A stretch of 53,007 nucleotides of DNA, from positions 1 through 53,007 of the forward strand of contig JAFXDG010000074.1 of assembly GCA_017521285.1 (NCBI GenBank), given 5' to 3'. The notes below the pieces were generated by a model, which saw only the letters and a list, made by a program, of their open reading frames with translations, had not been told where the DNA came from and searched no databases. The position numbers and the translations under genes are program-made. Origin of the DNA: Bacteroidaceae bacterium. Lineage in GTDB: Bacteria; Bacteroidota; Bacteroidia; Bacteroidales; Bacteroidaceae. Positions 42,291 to 49,766 of the stretch are shown piece after piece (within the stretch, counting starts at the first letter, position 1; the number at the start of each line of letters is the position of its first letter).

Positions 42291-42298
42291 TATCTTTG
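42291..42298 (+). promoter_or_regulatory. Bacteroidetes -7 box for the aspartate-dehydrogenase-like gene
   Basis: TATCTTTG (full match), 24 bp before the ATG at 42322. TTTC at 42267-42270 with a 20-bp gap is a weak -33 element. Confidence 0.6.
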
Positions 42299-42321
42299 GG
42301 GCAAAAACAAGAGTGTAGAAT

Positions 42322-43101
42322 ATGAAGAAACTGGTAATTGTAGGCTGTGGCAAGTTGGGCAACATTGTTGTTGACGCTCTGCTGAAGGGCCTGTTGAGTG
42401 AGTATGCATTAGTGGGAGCCTGTTCGCGTACACGCGAGAAGGCCGAGGCATTGGCTGCCCGTGTGGATGGTTGCCAAGTGTGTGACAGTGTAGAAGAGTT
42501 ATTGGCTTTGAAGCCCGACTTTGTCGTCGAGGCTGCTTCGCCGGCGGCCATGCGTCAGTTGGCTTTGCCCGCTTTGCGTCAGGGCACGTCCGTCGTCACC
42601 CTTTCTATCGGCGCCTTTGCTGATGATGCTTTCTATGCCGAAGTGATGCAGGCGGCCCGCGAGGGTGGGGCACATGTCTATGTGGTGTCCGGTGCTACGG
42701 GAGGTTTTGATGTCCTTCAGACGGCCACTTTGATGGGTGGAGCCACGGCATGCTTCTTCAACGAGAAAGGCCCCAATGCCTTGAAGGGAACCCCCGTGTA
42801 CGATGAGGCTCTGCAAACCGAGCAACGCACTGTCTTTCAGGGTACGGCCACCGAAGCCATTGCCCAGTTCCCTACGAAAGTGAATGTTACGGTAGCCGCT
42901 TCGCGTGCATCTGTCGGCCCTCAGAATATGCAAGTGACCATGCAGTCCACTCCCGGTTTTGTGGGCGATACCCAACGGGTGGAAATCAAGAACGAACAGG
43001 TGCATGCCGTCATCGATGTATATAGTGCAACGGCTGAAATTGCCGGTTGGTCGGTAGTGAACACCCTGCGCAACATCGTTTCCCCCATTGTCTTCTGCTG
43101 A
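42322..43101 (+). CDS. Aspartate-dehydrogenase-like protein (DUF108)
   Basis: A 259-residue protein with an N-terminal Rossmann fold (VIVGCGKLGNIVVDALL; EAASPAAMRQLALPAL; TLSIGAFADDAFY). Its catalytic domain contains VSGATGGFDVL and FPTKVNVTVAASRASVG. Family members use NAD(P) to make iminoaspartate from aspartate (NadX). At the place where NadX proteins usually have a His-Glu-Ile, this one reads DTQRVEI. My rough alignment therefore suggests the usual catalytic His is replaced by Gln, and a related but different reaction is possible. Monocistronic, with a terminator-like hairpin at 43142. Confidence 0.82.
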   Translation: MKKLVIVGCGKLGNIVVDALLKGLLSEYALVGACSRTREKAEALAARVDGCQVCDSVEELLALKPDFVVEAASPAAMRQLALPALRQGTSVVTLSIGAFADDAFYAEVMQAAREGGAHVYVVSGATGGFDVLQTATLMGGATACFFNEKGPNALKGTPVYDEALQTEQRTVFQGTATEAIAQFPTKVNVTVAASRASVGPQNMQVTMQSTPGFVGDTQRVEIKNEQVHAVIDVYSATAEIAGWSVVNTLRNIVSPIVFC

Positions 43102-43141
43102 AAAGCTTAGGGGATTTAATAGTCATCTGTGATTATGATAT

Positions 43142-43180
43142 AACAAGAGGTGCACGTCATTGGGATGTGTACCTTTTGTT
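43142..43180 (+). terminator. Hairpin after the aspartate-dehydrogenase-like gene
   Basis: aacaagaggtgcac (43142-43155) pairs with gtgtaccttttgtt (43167-43180); two positions are G-U pairs in RNA. It is followed by a T-rich run. Confidence 0.65.
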
Positions 43181-43187
43181 TATTTTG

Positions 43188-43225
43188 TTGAACTTTGAAC
43201 CCTTAAACTTTGAACCTTGAACTTG
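43188..43225. repeat. ttgaactttgaac-word repeat
   Basis: Words ttgaactttgaac, aaactttgaac and cttgaacttgg follow one another, with a further copy at 43259-43276. The same word occurs at 2822-2841. Confidence 0.65.
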
Positions 43226-43278
43226 GAGCTATCTCATCACTCGTAGCTTGCCACTCTAATTGAACTTTAAATCTTGAC

Positions 43279-43341
43279 TATGAAAGTCAGCGTATGGATT
43301 ATGGAAGTCCATGCTTGGGTTATGGAAGTGCAGCGATAGCA
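43279..43341. repeat. Array of 21-bp units beginning TATGGAAGT
   Basis: TATGAAAGT at 43279, TATGGAAGT at 43300 and TATGGAAGT at 43321, exactly 21 bp apart; the remaining 12 bp of each unit diverge. Local dyads (atgga/tccat, agtgc/gcact) are present. Read in phase it would be a seven-codon repeat, but no start or conserved frame supports coding. Confidence 0.75.
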
Positions 43342-43383
43342 CTGCTGCAGGCATTTTCGGATATTCCCCTTTGTCGGACAGGT

Positions 43384-43425
43384 AAAAAAAACAAGCTCCG
43401 CAGATTGCATAGAACCTGCGGAGCT
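43384..43425 (-). terminator. Terminator of the rpsF-rpsR-rplI unit
   Basis: agctccgcag (43394-43403) and ctgcggagct (43416-43425) form a perfect 10-bp stem. On the minus strand it is followed by a T8 run (A-run 43384-43391). It lies after the rplI stop. Confidence 0.9.
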
Positions 43426-43457
43426 TTGATATTTATGTGTCGCTAATTACACGCGGA

Positions 43458-43904
43458 TTACTCAGCTTCAGCAACTACCTCGAAAGGAACTTCAACAGAA
43501 ACTTCCTTGTGGAGTTTAACGGTAGCCTTGTAAGAACCAACTTCCTTCACTGCGCCTACAACGATAATCTTGCGATCGATGTTGTGACCCAACTTCTGGA
43601 GTTCTTCTGCAATCTGGATGCTACCTACAGAACCGAAGATGGTGCCTGTTGCGCTAACCTTAGTGGCGATGGTCAATGAAACCTCTGCCAACTGGGCTGC
43701 CAAAGCCTCGGCATCAGCCTTGATCTTGGCCAACTTGTGAGCGCGCTGCTTCAAATCCTCAGCCAACATCTTCTTGGCAGCGGGTGAAGCGATAACGGCT
43801 TTACCGGTAGGAATAAGATAGTTACGGCCGTAGCCAGACTTTACGGTTACGATATCGTTCTTGTAACCCAAACCTTGAACGTCTTCTTTCAAAATGATTT
43901 CCAT
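43458..43904 (-). CDS. rplI: 50S ribosomal protein L9
   Basis: A 148-residue bL9. N-terminal MEIILKEDVQGLGYKNDIVTVKSGYGRNYLIPTGKA is diagnostic, followed by the long connecting helix (KKMLAEDLKQRAHKLAKIKADAEALAAQLAEV) and the C-terminal domain. Last gene of the S6-S18-L9 unit, 19 bp after rpsR. Confidence 0.98.
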   Translation of the reverse strand: MEIILKEDVQGLGYKNDIVTVKSGYGRNYLIPTGKAVIASPAAKKMLAEDLKQRAHKLAKIKADAEALAAQLAEVSLTIATKVSATGTIFGSVGSIQIAEELQKLGHNIDRKIIVVGAVKEVGSYKATVKLHKEVSVEVPFEVVAEAE

Positions 43905-43923
43905 ACAAATTCCTCCTTCTTTA

Positions 43924-44190
43924 TTATTTCATCATGTCAGTTACGAATGGGAGCAAAGCCAAGTGACGAGCACGCTTAACGGCCTGAGCCACACGACGCT
44001 GATACTTCAATGAAGTACCGGTGATACGACGGGGCAAAATCTTACCCTGCTCGTTCAAGAACTTCTTCAAGAATTCGGGATCCTTGTAATCAATATACTT
44101 GATACCGCTCTTTTTGAAACGGCAGTATTTCTTCTTCTTAACATCTACGGTCGGCGGAGTTAAATATCTGATTTCTGATTGCTGTGCCAT
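43924..44190 (-). CDS. rpsR: 30S ribosomal protein S18
   Basis: An 88-residue bS18. [64 protein letters not shown] is the family core. It begins 2 bp after the rpsF stop, in the usual S6-S18-L9 order. Confidence 0.98.
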   Translation of the reverse strand: MAQQSEIRYLTPPTVDVKKKKYCRFKKSGIKYIDYKDPEFLKKFLNEQGKILPRRITGTSLKYQRRVAQAVKRARHLALLPFVTDMMK

Positions 44191-44192
44191 GA

Positions 44193-44537
44193 TTATGCCT
44201 CCTTATTAGTTGATTTAACACTTCTTCTCTTAGCTGCGTACTCAGCTGCATACTTGTCAAGTTTGGTAGTCAGGTAGCGGATTACACGCTCGTCACGACG
44301 ATAGTTCAATTCCAACTTGGCGATGGCAGTAGGCTCAGCCTTAAACTCGATCAACTGATAAAAACCAGTAGATTTCTTCTCGATGGGGTATGCCAATTTC
44401 TTCAAGCCCCAGTTCTCTTCATTGATAATCTCTGCGCCTTCAGCTGCGAGAATACCTTTGAATTTCTCTACCGCTTCCTTCATCTGAACATCAGACAAAA
44501 CGGGAGTCAAAATGAAAACGGTTTCGTATTGATTCAT
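44193..44537 (-). CDS. rpsF: 30S ribosomal protein S6
   Basis: A 114-residue bS6: [57 protein letters not shown] and [20 protein letters not shown]. First gene of the unit, with a promoter box about 47 bp upstream. I saw no clear S6:S18 leader structure in the short A/T-rich leader. Confidence 0.97.
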   Translation of the reverse strand: MNQYETVFILTPVLSDVQMKEAVEKFKGILAAEGAEIINEENWGLKKLAYPIEKKSTGFYQLIEFKAEPTAIAKLELNYRRDERVIRYLTTKLDKYAAEYAAKRRSVKSTNKEA

Positions 44538-44583
44538 ACTACTTGTTAATTAATAAATAATGTATTAAATTGAAAATCGGCCG

Positions 44584-44591
44584 CAAAGGTA
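44584..44591 (-). promoter_or_regulatory. Bacteroidetes -7 box for rpsF-rpsR-rplI
   Basis: The reverse strand reads TACCTTTG (full match), 47 bp upstream of the rpsF ATG. Confidence 0.68.
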
Positions 44592-44684
44592 CGCTTTTAT
44601 TTTGGATGGAGGAAGCTTTCTGCCTGTTTTTTTGAGTTTTATTCGTTTTTTTTGCTTCTTGGGGATGTTTTTTTCGCTGAATTG

Positions 44685-44714
44685 TTGCTGTTAAACGATA
44701 AATTTGTACCTTTG
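44685..44714 (+). promoter_or_regulatory. Promoter of the MarR-family gene
   Basis: TTG (44685-44687), a 19-bp gap, then TACCTTTG (44707-44714), 27 bp before the ATG at 44742. Confidence 0.65.
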
Positions 44715-44741
44715 TCCGTTGTTTAGACAATTGTTTCAATC

Positions 44742-45194
44742 ATGGCAGAACCTTTTAATTTTGATATCAGTCTCATCTTTGCCATACTCAATGGAAAAGT
44801 GTCGGCGGCCATCAATCGCAGGCTTGTCCGTAACTTCCGTGAAAATGGTATGGACATTACTCCCGAGCAATGGACTGTGCTGCTCTTCCTGTGGGAGAAG
44901 GATGGGGTTTCGCAACAGGAACTGTGCAATGCAACCTATAAGGACAAGCCCAGCATGACCCGCTTGATAGACAATATGGAGCGGCAGAGTCTGGTGGTGC
45001 GTATTGCCAGCAAGAGTGACCGGCGTACCAATTTGATATACCTGACCCGCCAAGGACGGGAGCTGGAAGACCGTGCCCGCACCGTGGCCAACCGCACACT
45101 GAAAGAGGCGTTGGCAGGACTGACAATTGAGGAACTCCGTATCAGCCAAGAGGTGTTGAGGAAGGTGTTTTCCAATGCAAAAAGTGAAATATAA
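44742..45194 (+). CDS. MarR-family transcriptional regulator
   Basis: A 150-residue winged-helix regulator. N-terminal dimerisation helix (SLIFAILNGKVSAAINRRLVRNF), then DITPEQWTVLLFLWEKDGVSQQELCNATYKDKPSMTRLIDNMERQSLVVRIASKSDRRTNLIYLT, which contains the recognition helix and the DRR wing. The ligand and targets are unknown. A small membrane protein gene follows 123 bp downstream with its own possible promoter. Confidence 0.93.
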   Translation: MAEPFNFDISLIFAILNGKVSAAINRRLVRNFRENGMDITPEQWTVLLFLWEKDGVSQQELCNATYKDKPSMTRLIDNMERQSLVVRIASKSDRRTNLIYLTRQGRELEDRARTVANRTLKEALAGLTIEELRISQEVLRKVFSNAKSEI

Positions 45195-45245
45195 GGCCGA
45201 AAAACAAGAGAAAAACGGTAAATTAAAACTTTTTTCACTGAAATA

Positions 45246-45277
45246 TTTCGTCCATTAGAGAATTATGCTTTCCTTTG
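45246..45277 (+). promoter_or_regulatory. Possible promoter of the small membrane protein gene
   Basis: TTTC (45246-45249), a 20-bp gap, then TTCCTTTG (45270-45277), each with one mismatch to consensus. It lies 40 bp before the ATG at 45318. Confidence 0.45.
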
Positions 45278-45317
45278 TAGCAAGAAAATAAACTAAATAA
45301 ATAAAACTAAGATCATA

Positions 45318-45491
45318 ATGAATACATTTTTGAAAAATTTGGGCCTGATACTGGTGGCTATTGGCGCAATCATCCTGATTGTTTGCTTCTTCACCGGTAA
45401 TGTGAACGAAAATGGCTATCTGATTGCTGGTGCAGCTTCTATCATTGTAGGAATCATTGCTTATATTGTCATCAACAAGCGTATTGCTTGA
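45318..45491 (+). CDS. Small two-helix membrane protein (57 residues)
   Basis: A 57-residue protein, MNTFLKNLGLILVAIG and onward, with two hydrophobic helices (about 7-26 and 35-52) separated by a short polar loop (GNVNENGY). It ends in NKRIA, giving a basic C-terminus. Short proteins of this shape recur in Bacteroides, but the function is unknown. It is flanked by a candidate promoter (45246-45277) and a good terminator (45523-45561), which supports a real transcript. Confidence 0.75.
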   Translation: MNTFLKNLGLILVAIGAIILIVCFFTGNVNENGYLIAGAASIIVGIIAYIVINKRIA

Positions 45492-45522
45492 TTGGATAGA
45501 ACTGTAGCGTAGAGAAAAAGAC

Positions 45523-45561
45523 AAGAGGCTGTGTCAAAAGTACAGAGCCTCTTATTTTTTT
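45523..45561 (+). terminator. Terminator after the small membrane protein gene
   Basis: aagaggct (45523-45530) and agcctctt (45546-45553) form the stem, followed by a long T-run. The loop carries gtgtcaaaagtacag. Confidence 0.85.
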
Positions 45562-45603
45562 ATCTGTGTGTGTAACAGACAAAGGCTGTAGAATAAAAGA
45601 GGT

Positions 45604-46167
45604 ATGATAGAAAAACAGATAACTCCGTCCCTTGCTGATGATGGGCAAATCCGTTCTCTCTATGAGACGGCTTTCCCGGCAGAAGAACAAATCCCGTACG
45701 AAGACTTGAAGCGCCTGATGGTGGAAATGCCGCTTGACTTTACCGCTTATTATGAGGGTGAGGAATTTTTGGGCTTTACCATCGTGTATCCTCGGAAAGC
45801 GTTCAATTGGTTTTGGTACTTTGCTGTGCGTGAGGAGTTTCGCGGGCAGGGGCGTGGACAGCAAATTCTCACCCGACTACTCGAACGCTATCGGGAGAAA
45901 ATGAATATTCTGGATATGGAGTCGCCAACTCAGGTGTGTGACAATATGGAGCAACGTCGTCGGCGTCATGCCTTTTATTTGCGCAATGGTTTCTGTGATA
46001 CGGGAGTGGGCAAGTCCTTCGATGGAGTGGATATGACTATCCTGAAGCAGGGTGAGGGTGCTTTTACATTGCATGACTATGAAACGGTGCTCGGTGAATT
46101 GCGTTCATTCTGGAGTGCTATGCCTGAGGAAGAACAAAAACCTTATTTGACAGAACGACCATCATGA
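45604..46167 (+). CDS. GNAT-family N-acetyltransferase
   Basis: A 187-residue acetyltransferase. GFTIVYPRKAFNWFWYFAVREEFRGQGRGQQILTRLLERY holds the acetyl-CoA binding motif (R-G-Q-G-R-G). Then LDMESPTQV and RRRRHAFYLRNGFCDTG complete the fold. The substrate is unknown. Its stop overlaps the start of the radical SAM gene by 4 bp, so the two are translated together. Confidence 0.88.
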   Translation: MIEKQITPSLADDGQIRSLYETAFPAEEQIPYEDLKRLMVEMPLDFTAYYEGEEFLGFTIVYPRKAFNWFWYFAVREEFRGQGRGQQILTRLLERYREKMNILDMESPTQVCDNMEQRRRRHAFYLRNGFCDTGVGKSFDGVDMTILKQGEGAFTLHDYETVLGELRSFWSAMPEEEQKPYLTERPS

Positions 46168-47831
46168 AACTGGTGTGGATAGACCTGAATTGTTCGTATG
46201 CCCATAGTTCGTTGGCACTTCCGGCTCTTCATGCTCAAGTGATGGGGCGTCCGGATGTGGAGTGGCAGGTGGTGCGCACGACGAACAACGAGGCTGTAGG
46301 GACTACAGTGGATGCCGTGTATGCTTGCCGGCCGGATGTGGTGGCTGCTACGGCATGGCTTTTCACACACGAGCAGTTGTTGCACATTATAGGAAGGGTG
46401 AAAGCCTTGATGCCCGGTGTGAAAGTCATCTTGGGAGGACCCGAGTTTTTGGGTGACAATGAAGGATATTTGTGTCATCATCCCGAGGTCGATATAGTGT
46501 TTCGTGGCGAGGGGGAAGAGAGCTTTGCCCGCTGGATAAACGTGTGGAACCGTCCTGAAGAGTGGGCTGCCATTCCGGGATTGTGCTATATGTGGGAGGA
46601 TGAGTATCACGATGGTGGGCTTGCCCGTGTGATGAACTTCGACAGTCTGCTTCCTCCCGAAGAAAGCCCTTTGTTCATGTGGGATAAGCCATTTGTCCAA
46701 ATGGAGACCACGCGTGGATGTTTCAACACTTGCGCTTTTTGTGTCAGTGGAATGGGTGACCCTATCCGTCCGCTTCCTTTGAACGCAATTCGTCAGCGCC
46801 TTTGCCGTATCCGTGAACGGGGTATCCGCGATGTGCGCATCCTTGACCGTACATTCAACCATCGCCCCCTTCAAGCTGTAGTGCTGTTAGAACTGTTTGC
46901 TGAGTTTCATCCTCATTTGCGTTTTCATTTGGAAATTCATCCGGCTCTGCTTCCGCAATCGGTACGTGAGGTATTGGTATCTCTTCCCGATGGGTTGCTC
47001 CATTTGGAGGCAGGGATTCAGAGTCTGCGTCAGGAGGTGTTGGACATGAGTCGTCGCAAAGGACGGTTGGAACAGGCGTTGGATGGCCTTCGTTTTCTTT
47101 GTTCGTTGCCAAATCTGGTGACTCATGCCGACTTGATAGCCGGTCTTCCATGCTATGGCCTGTCGCAAATTTATGAAGATATCCGTACGCTGGCTGCTTT
47201 TCAGGCTGGCGAAATTCAATTGGAATTGCTGAAATTGTTGCCAGGTACGGCGATGCGGCGCGATGCAGCAGAGTTAGGAATCAAGTATTCGCCGCTTCCT
47301 CCTTATGAAGTGTTGGAGACTGAAGCTATCAGCAGTGCCCAATTGCAGGAAGTCCGTCGCCTTTCGCGTTTGCTTGATGCTTATTATAATACCTCTGCAT
47401 GGCAATCGTTGACCCGTCGCTTGATTGTAGAGGAAGACTGGTTCTTGCATCGCTTCCTTGATTTCCTGACGGAAAACAACTATATTGACCAACCGATGAG
47501 TCTGGAGCGGAGAGGAGAATTGCTGTATATCTTTTGTTGCGGACATTACCCGATGTTTGTTGTTGAAGCAACTGTGGCGTGGATAGAAGCCGGCATGTCT
47601 TTGCGCAAACGGCCGGCTGAACGTGTGCAACGCGGGCATCTGCAACCTCCAGCTGACTGGCAAGTGGTGTATGGGGCTTATGACGAATCACTCCGCCTTT
47701 GCTATCTTCCTACCGGTGTCGGTGGGGAAGGGTATTGGTTCGGCTACGACAGTACTTCCCAGCGCCCGGCTCCGATATTTAAGGCTGTGTCTAAAATGAA
47801 TGATGACACCCTTTCCTGTATTGGGATATAA
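46164..47831 (+). CDS. B12-binding-type radical SAM protein (DUF4080)
   Basis: A 555-residue protein. The N-terminal part (about 1-140) is a B12-binding-like Rossmann domain (IDLNCSYAHSSLALPAL; GVKVILGGPEFLGDNEGYL; DIVFRGEGEESFARW). The radical SAM cluster motif is C186-F-N-T-C190-A-F-C193 after METTRG. The TIM-barrel part contains LHLEAGIQSLRQEVLDMSRRKG and LIAGLPCYG. The C-terminal 150 residues are DUF4080. Members probably modify a cellular substrate of unknown nature; a related group is involved in anaerobic metabolism. Coupled to the GNAT upstream. Confidence 0.9.
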   Translation: MKLVWIDLNCSYAHSSLALPALHAQVMGRPDVEWQVVRTTNNEAVGTTVDAVYACRPDVVAATAWLFTHEQLLHIIGRVKALMPGVKVILGGPEFLGDNEGYLCHHPEVDIVFRGEGEESFARWINVWNRPEEWAAIPGLCYMWEDEYHDGGLARVMNFDSLLPPEESPLFMWDKPFVQMETTRGCFNTCAFCVSGMGDPIRPLPLNAIRQRLCRIRERGIRDVRILDRTFNHRPLQAVVLLELFAEFHPHLRFHLEIHPALLPQSVREVLVSLPDGLLHLEAGIQSLRQEVLDMSRRKGRLEQALDGLRFLCSLPNLVTHADLIAGLPCYGLSQIYEDIRTLAAFQAGEIQLELLKLLPGTAMRRDAAELGIKYSPLPPYEVLETEAISSAQLQEVRRLSRLLDAYYNTSAWQSLTRRLIVEEDWFLHRFLDFLTENNYIDQPMSLERRGELLYIFCCGHYPMFVVEATVAWIEAGMSLRKRPAERVQRGHLQPPADWQVVYGAYDESLRLCYLPTGVGGEGYWFGYDSTSQRPAPIFKAVSKMNDDTLSCIGI

Positions 47832-47874
47832 TAAAGAGGATTCTCCGATTGGTCTTGAATGTCGTTGGGAGAAA

Positions 47875-48921
47875 TTATTTTTCATCTTTCAAGGGATTCC
47901 ATCCCTGTGCTTTCAACTCAAACTCTTGTCCGTCACGGGTAATGAGTGCGCAACCAAGTTCCTCTTTAGTGATGTGTCCGATGAGTTTGACTCCTTCCAT
48001 CTTGGAAATCTTCTCGTGATCGGCAATGGGAATGGTAAACAACAGTTCGTAATCTTCGCCTCCATTAAGGGCGCAGGTGGTGACGTTCATATTCAACTCT
48101 TCAGCCATGACTGCTGTCTGGTAGTCGATGGGCAGATGTTCTTCGTAGATGCGGCATCCCACTTTGCTTTGAGTGCAGATGTGCATCAGTTCACTGGAAA
48201 GTCCGTCGCTGATATCCATCATGGCAGTAGGTTTTACGCCTGCTTCGGCTAATTTCCGGATAATGTCCCGTCGGGCTTCGGGTTTCAATTGGCGCTCTAA
48301 CAGATATTCCTTTCCTGCAAAGTCGGGTTGAATCTCTTTCTCCCCCTTGAATACTGCCTTTTCACGCTCAAGCAATTGTAGTCCCATATAGGCTGCACCG
48401 AGGTCTCCAGTTACACAGATGAGGTTCGTCTCCTTGGCTCCGTTGCGATAGACGATATCTTCCTTACGGGCTTCTCCGATACAGGTGATGCTGATGGCCA
48501 ATCTGGTCAGGCTGGAAGTGGTGTCGCCTCCTACGATATCTACTCCATGTTGTTCGCATGCCAAGCGTATGCCGGCATAGAGGTCTTCGATGTCCTCTAT
48601 GCAGAAGCGTTTGCTCAGTGCTAATGAGACGGTTAGTTGGCGCGGTGTGCCATTCATGGCATAGATGTCGCTCAGATTTACCATGGCGGCTTTGTAGCCT
48701 AAATGCTTTAGAGGGACGTAAGTGAGGTCGAAATGGACACCTTCCATCAGCATGTCGGTGGTAACTAATACTTTGTGATCAGCAGGGTAGGAGAGTACGG
48801 CGCAATCATCGCCTACACCATAGCAGGTGGATTCGTTTACCAATTTGATGTCGTCGGTCAGTCGTCGGATGAGCCCAAACTCGCCGAGAGTGGCTATTTC
48901 TGTTCTTTGTTGTTCGTTCAT
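47875..48921 (-). CDS. thiL: Thiamine-monophosphate kinase
   Basis: A 348-residue enzyme from the ATG at 48921 (MNEQQRTEIATLGEFGLI) that phosphorylates thiamine monophosphate to the diphosphate. Motifs: GVGDDCAVLSYPADHKVLVTTDMLMEGVHFDLTYVPLKHLGYKAAMVNLSDIYAMNG, then DIVGGDTTSS and MMDISDGLSSEL. The C-terminal part is GGEDYELLFTIP. Last gene of the sppA-lpxK-punA-thiL unit. Confidence 0.93.
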   Translation of the reverse strand: MNEQQRTEIATLGEFGLIRRLTDDIKLVNESTCYGVGDDCAVLSYPADHKVLVTTDMLMEGVHFDLTYVPLKHLGYKAAMVNLSDIYAMNGTPRQLTVSLALSKRFCIEDIEDLYAGIRLACEQHGVDIVGGDTTSSLTRLAISITCIGEARKEDIVYRNGAKETNLICVTGDLGAAYMGLQLLEREKAVFKGEKEIQPDFAGKEYLLERQLKPEARRDIIRKLAEAGVKPTAMMDISDGLSSELMHICTQSKVGCRIYEEHLPIDYQTAVMAEELNMNVTTCALNGGEDYELLFTIPIADHEKISKMEGVKLIGHITKEELGCALITRDGQEFELKAQGWNPLKDEK

Positions 48922-48938
48922 TGTTTCGTTGTTTGTTT

Positions 48939-48963
48939 TTTCACTCTTCACTCTTCACTTTCT
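48939..48963. repeat. Short ttcactc-word repeat between punA and thiL
   Basis: Three to four copies of the word cttcact lie in the 41-bp spacer and touch the punA stop at 48963. Same word family as 40966-41017. Confidence 0.6.
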
Positions 48964-49766
48964 TACTGTATCATCTCTCTCATGATGGCTGTCATGCGTG
49001 GTTGGGCGGCATCAGCAGCCCGTTGCACGTCTTCATGGCTTACTTCTACGATTTTACCTTCAACACCCAAGTCGGTGATGACGGAAATGCCAAACACGCG
49101 GATGCCACAATGATTGGCTACGATGACTTCAGGTACGGTGGACATACCTACAGCATCGGCTCCCCAGCGGGCAAACATGCGGTATTCGGCTGGGGTTTCA
49201 TAAGTGGGACCTTGGGTGCCCAAGTAGATTCCTTCGCGTATGGTGATGCCTTTTTGTGCTGCTATTTCCTTGGCGCGTGCAATGAGGGTGTGGTCATACG
49301 CTTCACTCATGTCGGGGAAGCGGGGACCGTAGCTGATGTTCTTGCCGCGTAAAGGGTGTTCGGGAAAGAAATTGATGTGGTCGGTGATAATCATCAGGTC
49401 GCCAATTTCAAAGGATGGATTAGTGCCTCCGGCTGCGTTGGAGACGAAAAGTTTCTTTATCCCTAATTCGCGCATGACCCTGATGGGGTAAGTGACCTCT
49501 TTCATGCCATATCCTTCGTAGTAATGGAAACGGCCTTGCATGGTCATGATATCCTTGTCGCCTAACTTCCCGAATATCAGTCGGCCGGTGTGACCTTCGA
49601 CGGTCGATACGGGGAAGTGTGGGATTTCCTTATAATCAATTTCGTATGTGTCGGTCAGTTCATCAACCAGTTTGCCTAATCCGCTACCTAAGATGACGGC
49701 TGTTTCAGGAGCGGTTTGCATCTTTGTCTTGATGAAGGATGCTGTTTCTTGAATTTGCTCTAACAT
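48963..49766 (-). CDS. punA: Purine nucleoside phosphorylase I
   Basis: A 267-residue trimeric-type PNP that cleaves purine nucleosides with phosphate. Phosphate loop GSGLG at residues 27-31, H59 and the RFHYYEGY motif from residue 79, NAAGGTN, and EYRMFARWGADAVGMSTVPE for base recognition. The ATG at 49766 lies 62 bp inside lpxK; a later Met at 49721 (MQTAPETAVILG) would still overlap. Its C-terminus is near the ttcactc repeat. Confidence 0.95.
   Translation of the reverse strand: MLEQIQETASFIKTKMQTAPETAVILGSGLGKLVDELTDTYEIDYKEIPHFPVSTVEGHTGRLIFGKLGDKDIMTMQGRFHYYEGYGMKEVTYPIRVMRELGIKKLFVSNAAGGTNPSFEIGDLMIITDHINFFPEHPLRGKNISYGPRFPDMSEAYDHTLIARAKEIAAQKGITIREGIYLGTQGPTYETPAEYRMFARWGADAVGMSTVPEVIVANHCGIRVFGISVITDLGVEGKIVEVSHEDVQRAADAAQPRMTAIMREMIQ

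Larger units (their letters stand above)
43102..43457. other. Intergenic region with terminators and repeats
   Basis: About 355 bp between converging genes. It holds a hairpin (43142-43180), ttgaactttgaac words (43188-43225 and 43259-43276), a 21-bp array (43279-43341) and the rplI-unit terminator (43384-43425). No gene was seen. Confidence 0.75.

Noticed and set aside
44538-44583. S6:S18 autoregulatory leader
   Set aside because: The leader is short and A/T-rich, with no bulged CCG hairpin that I could find.
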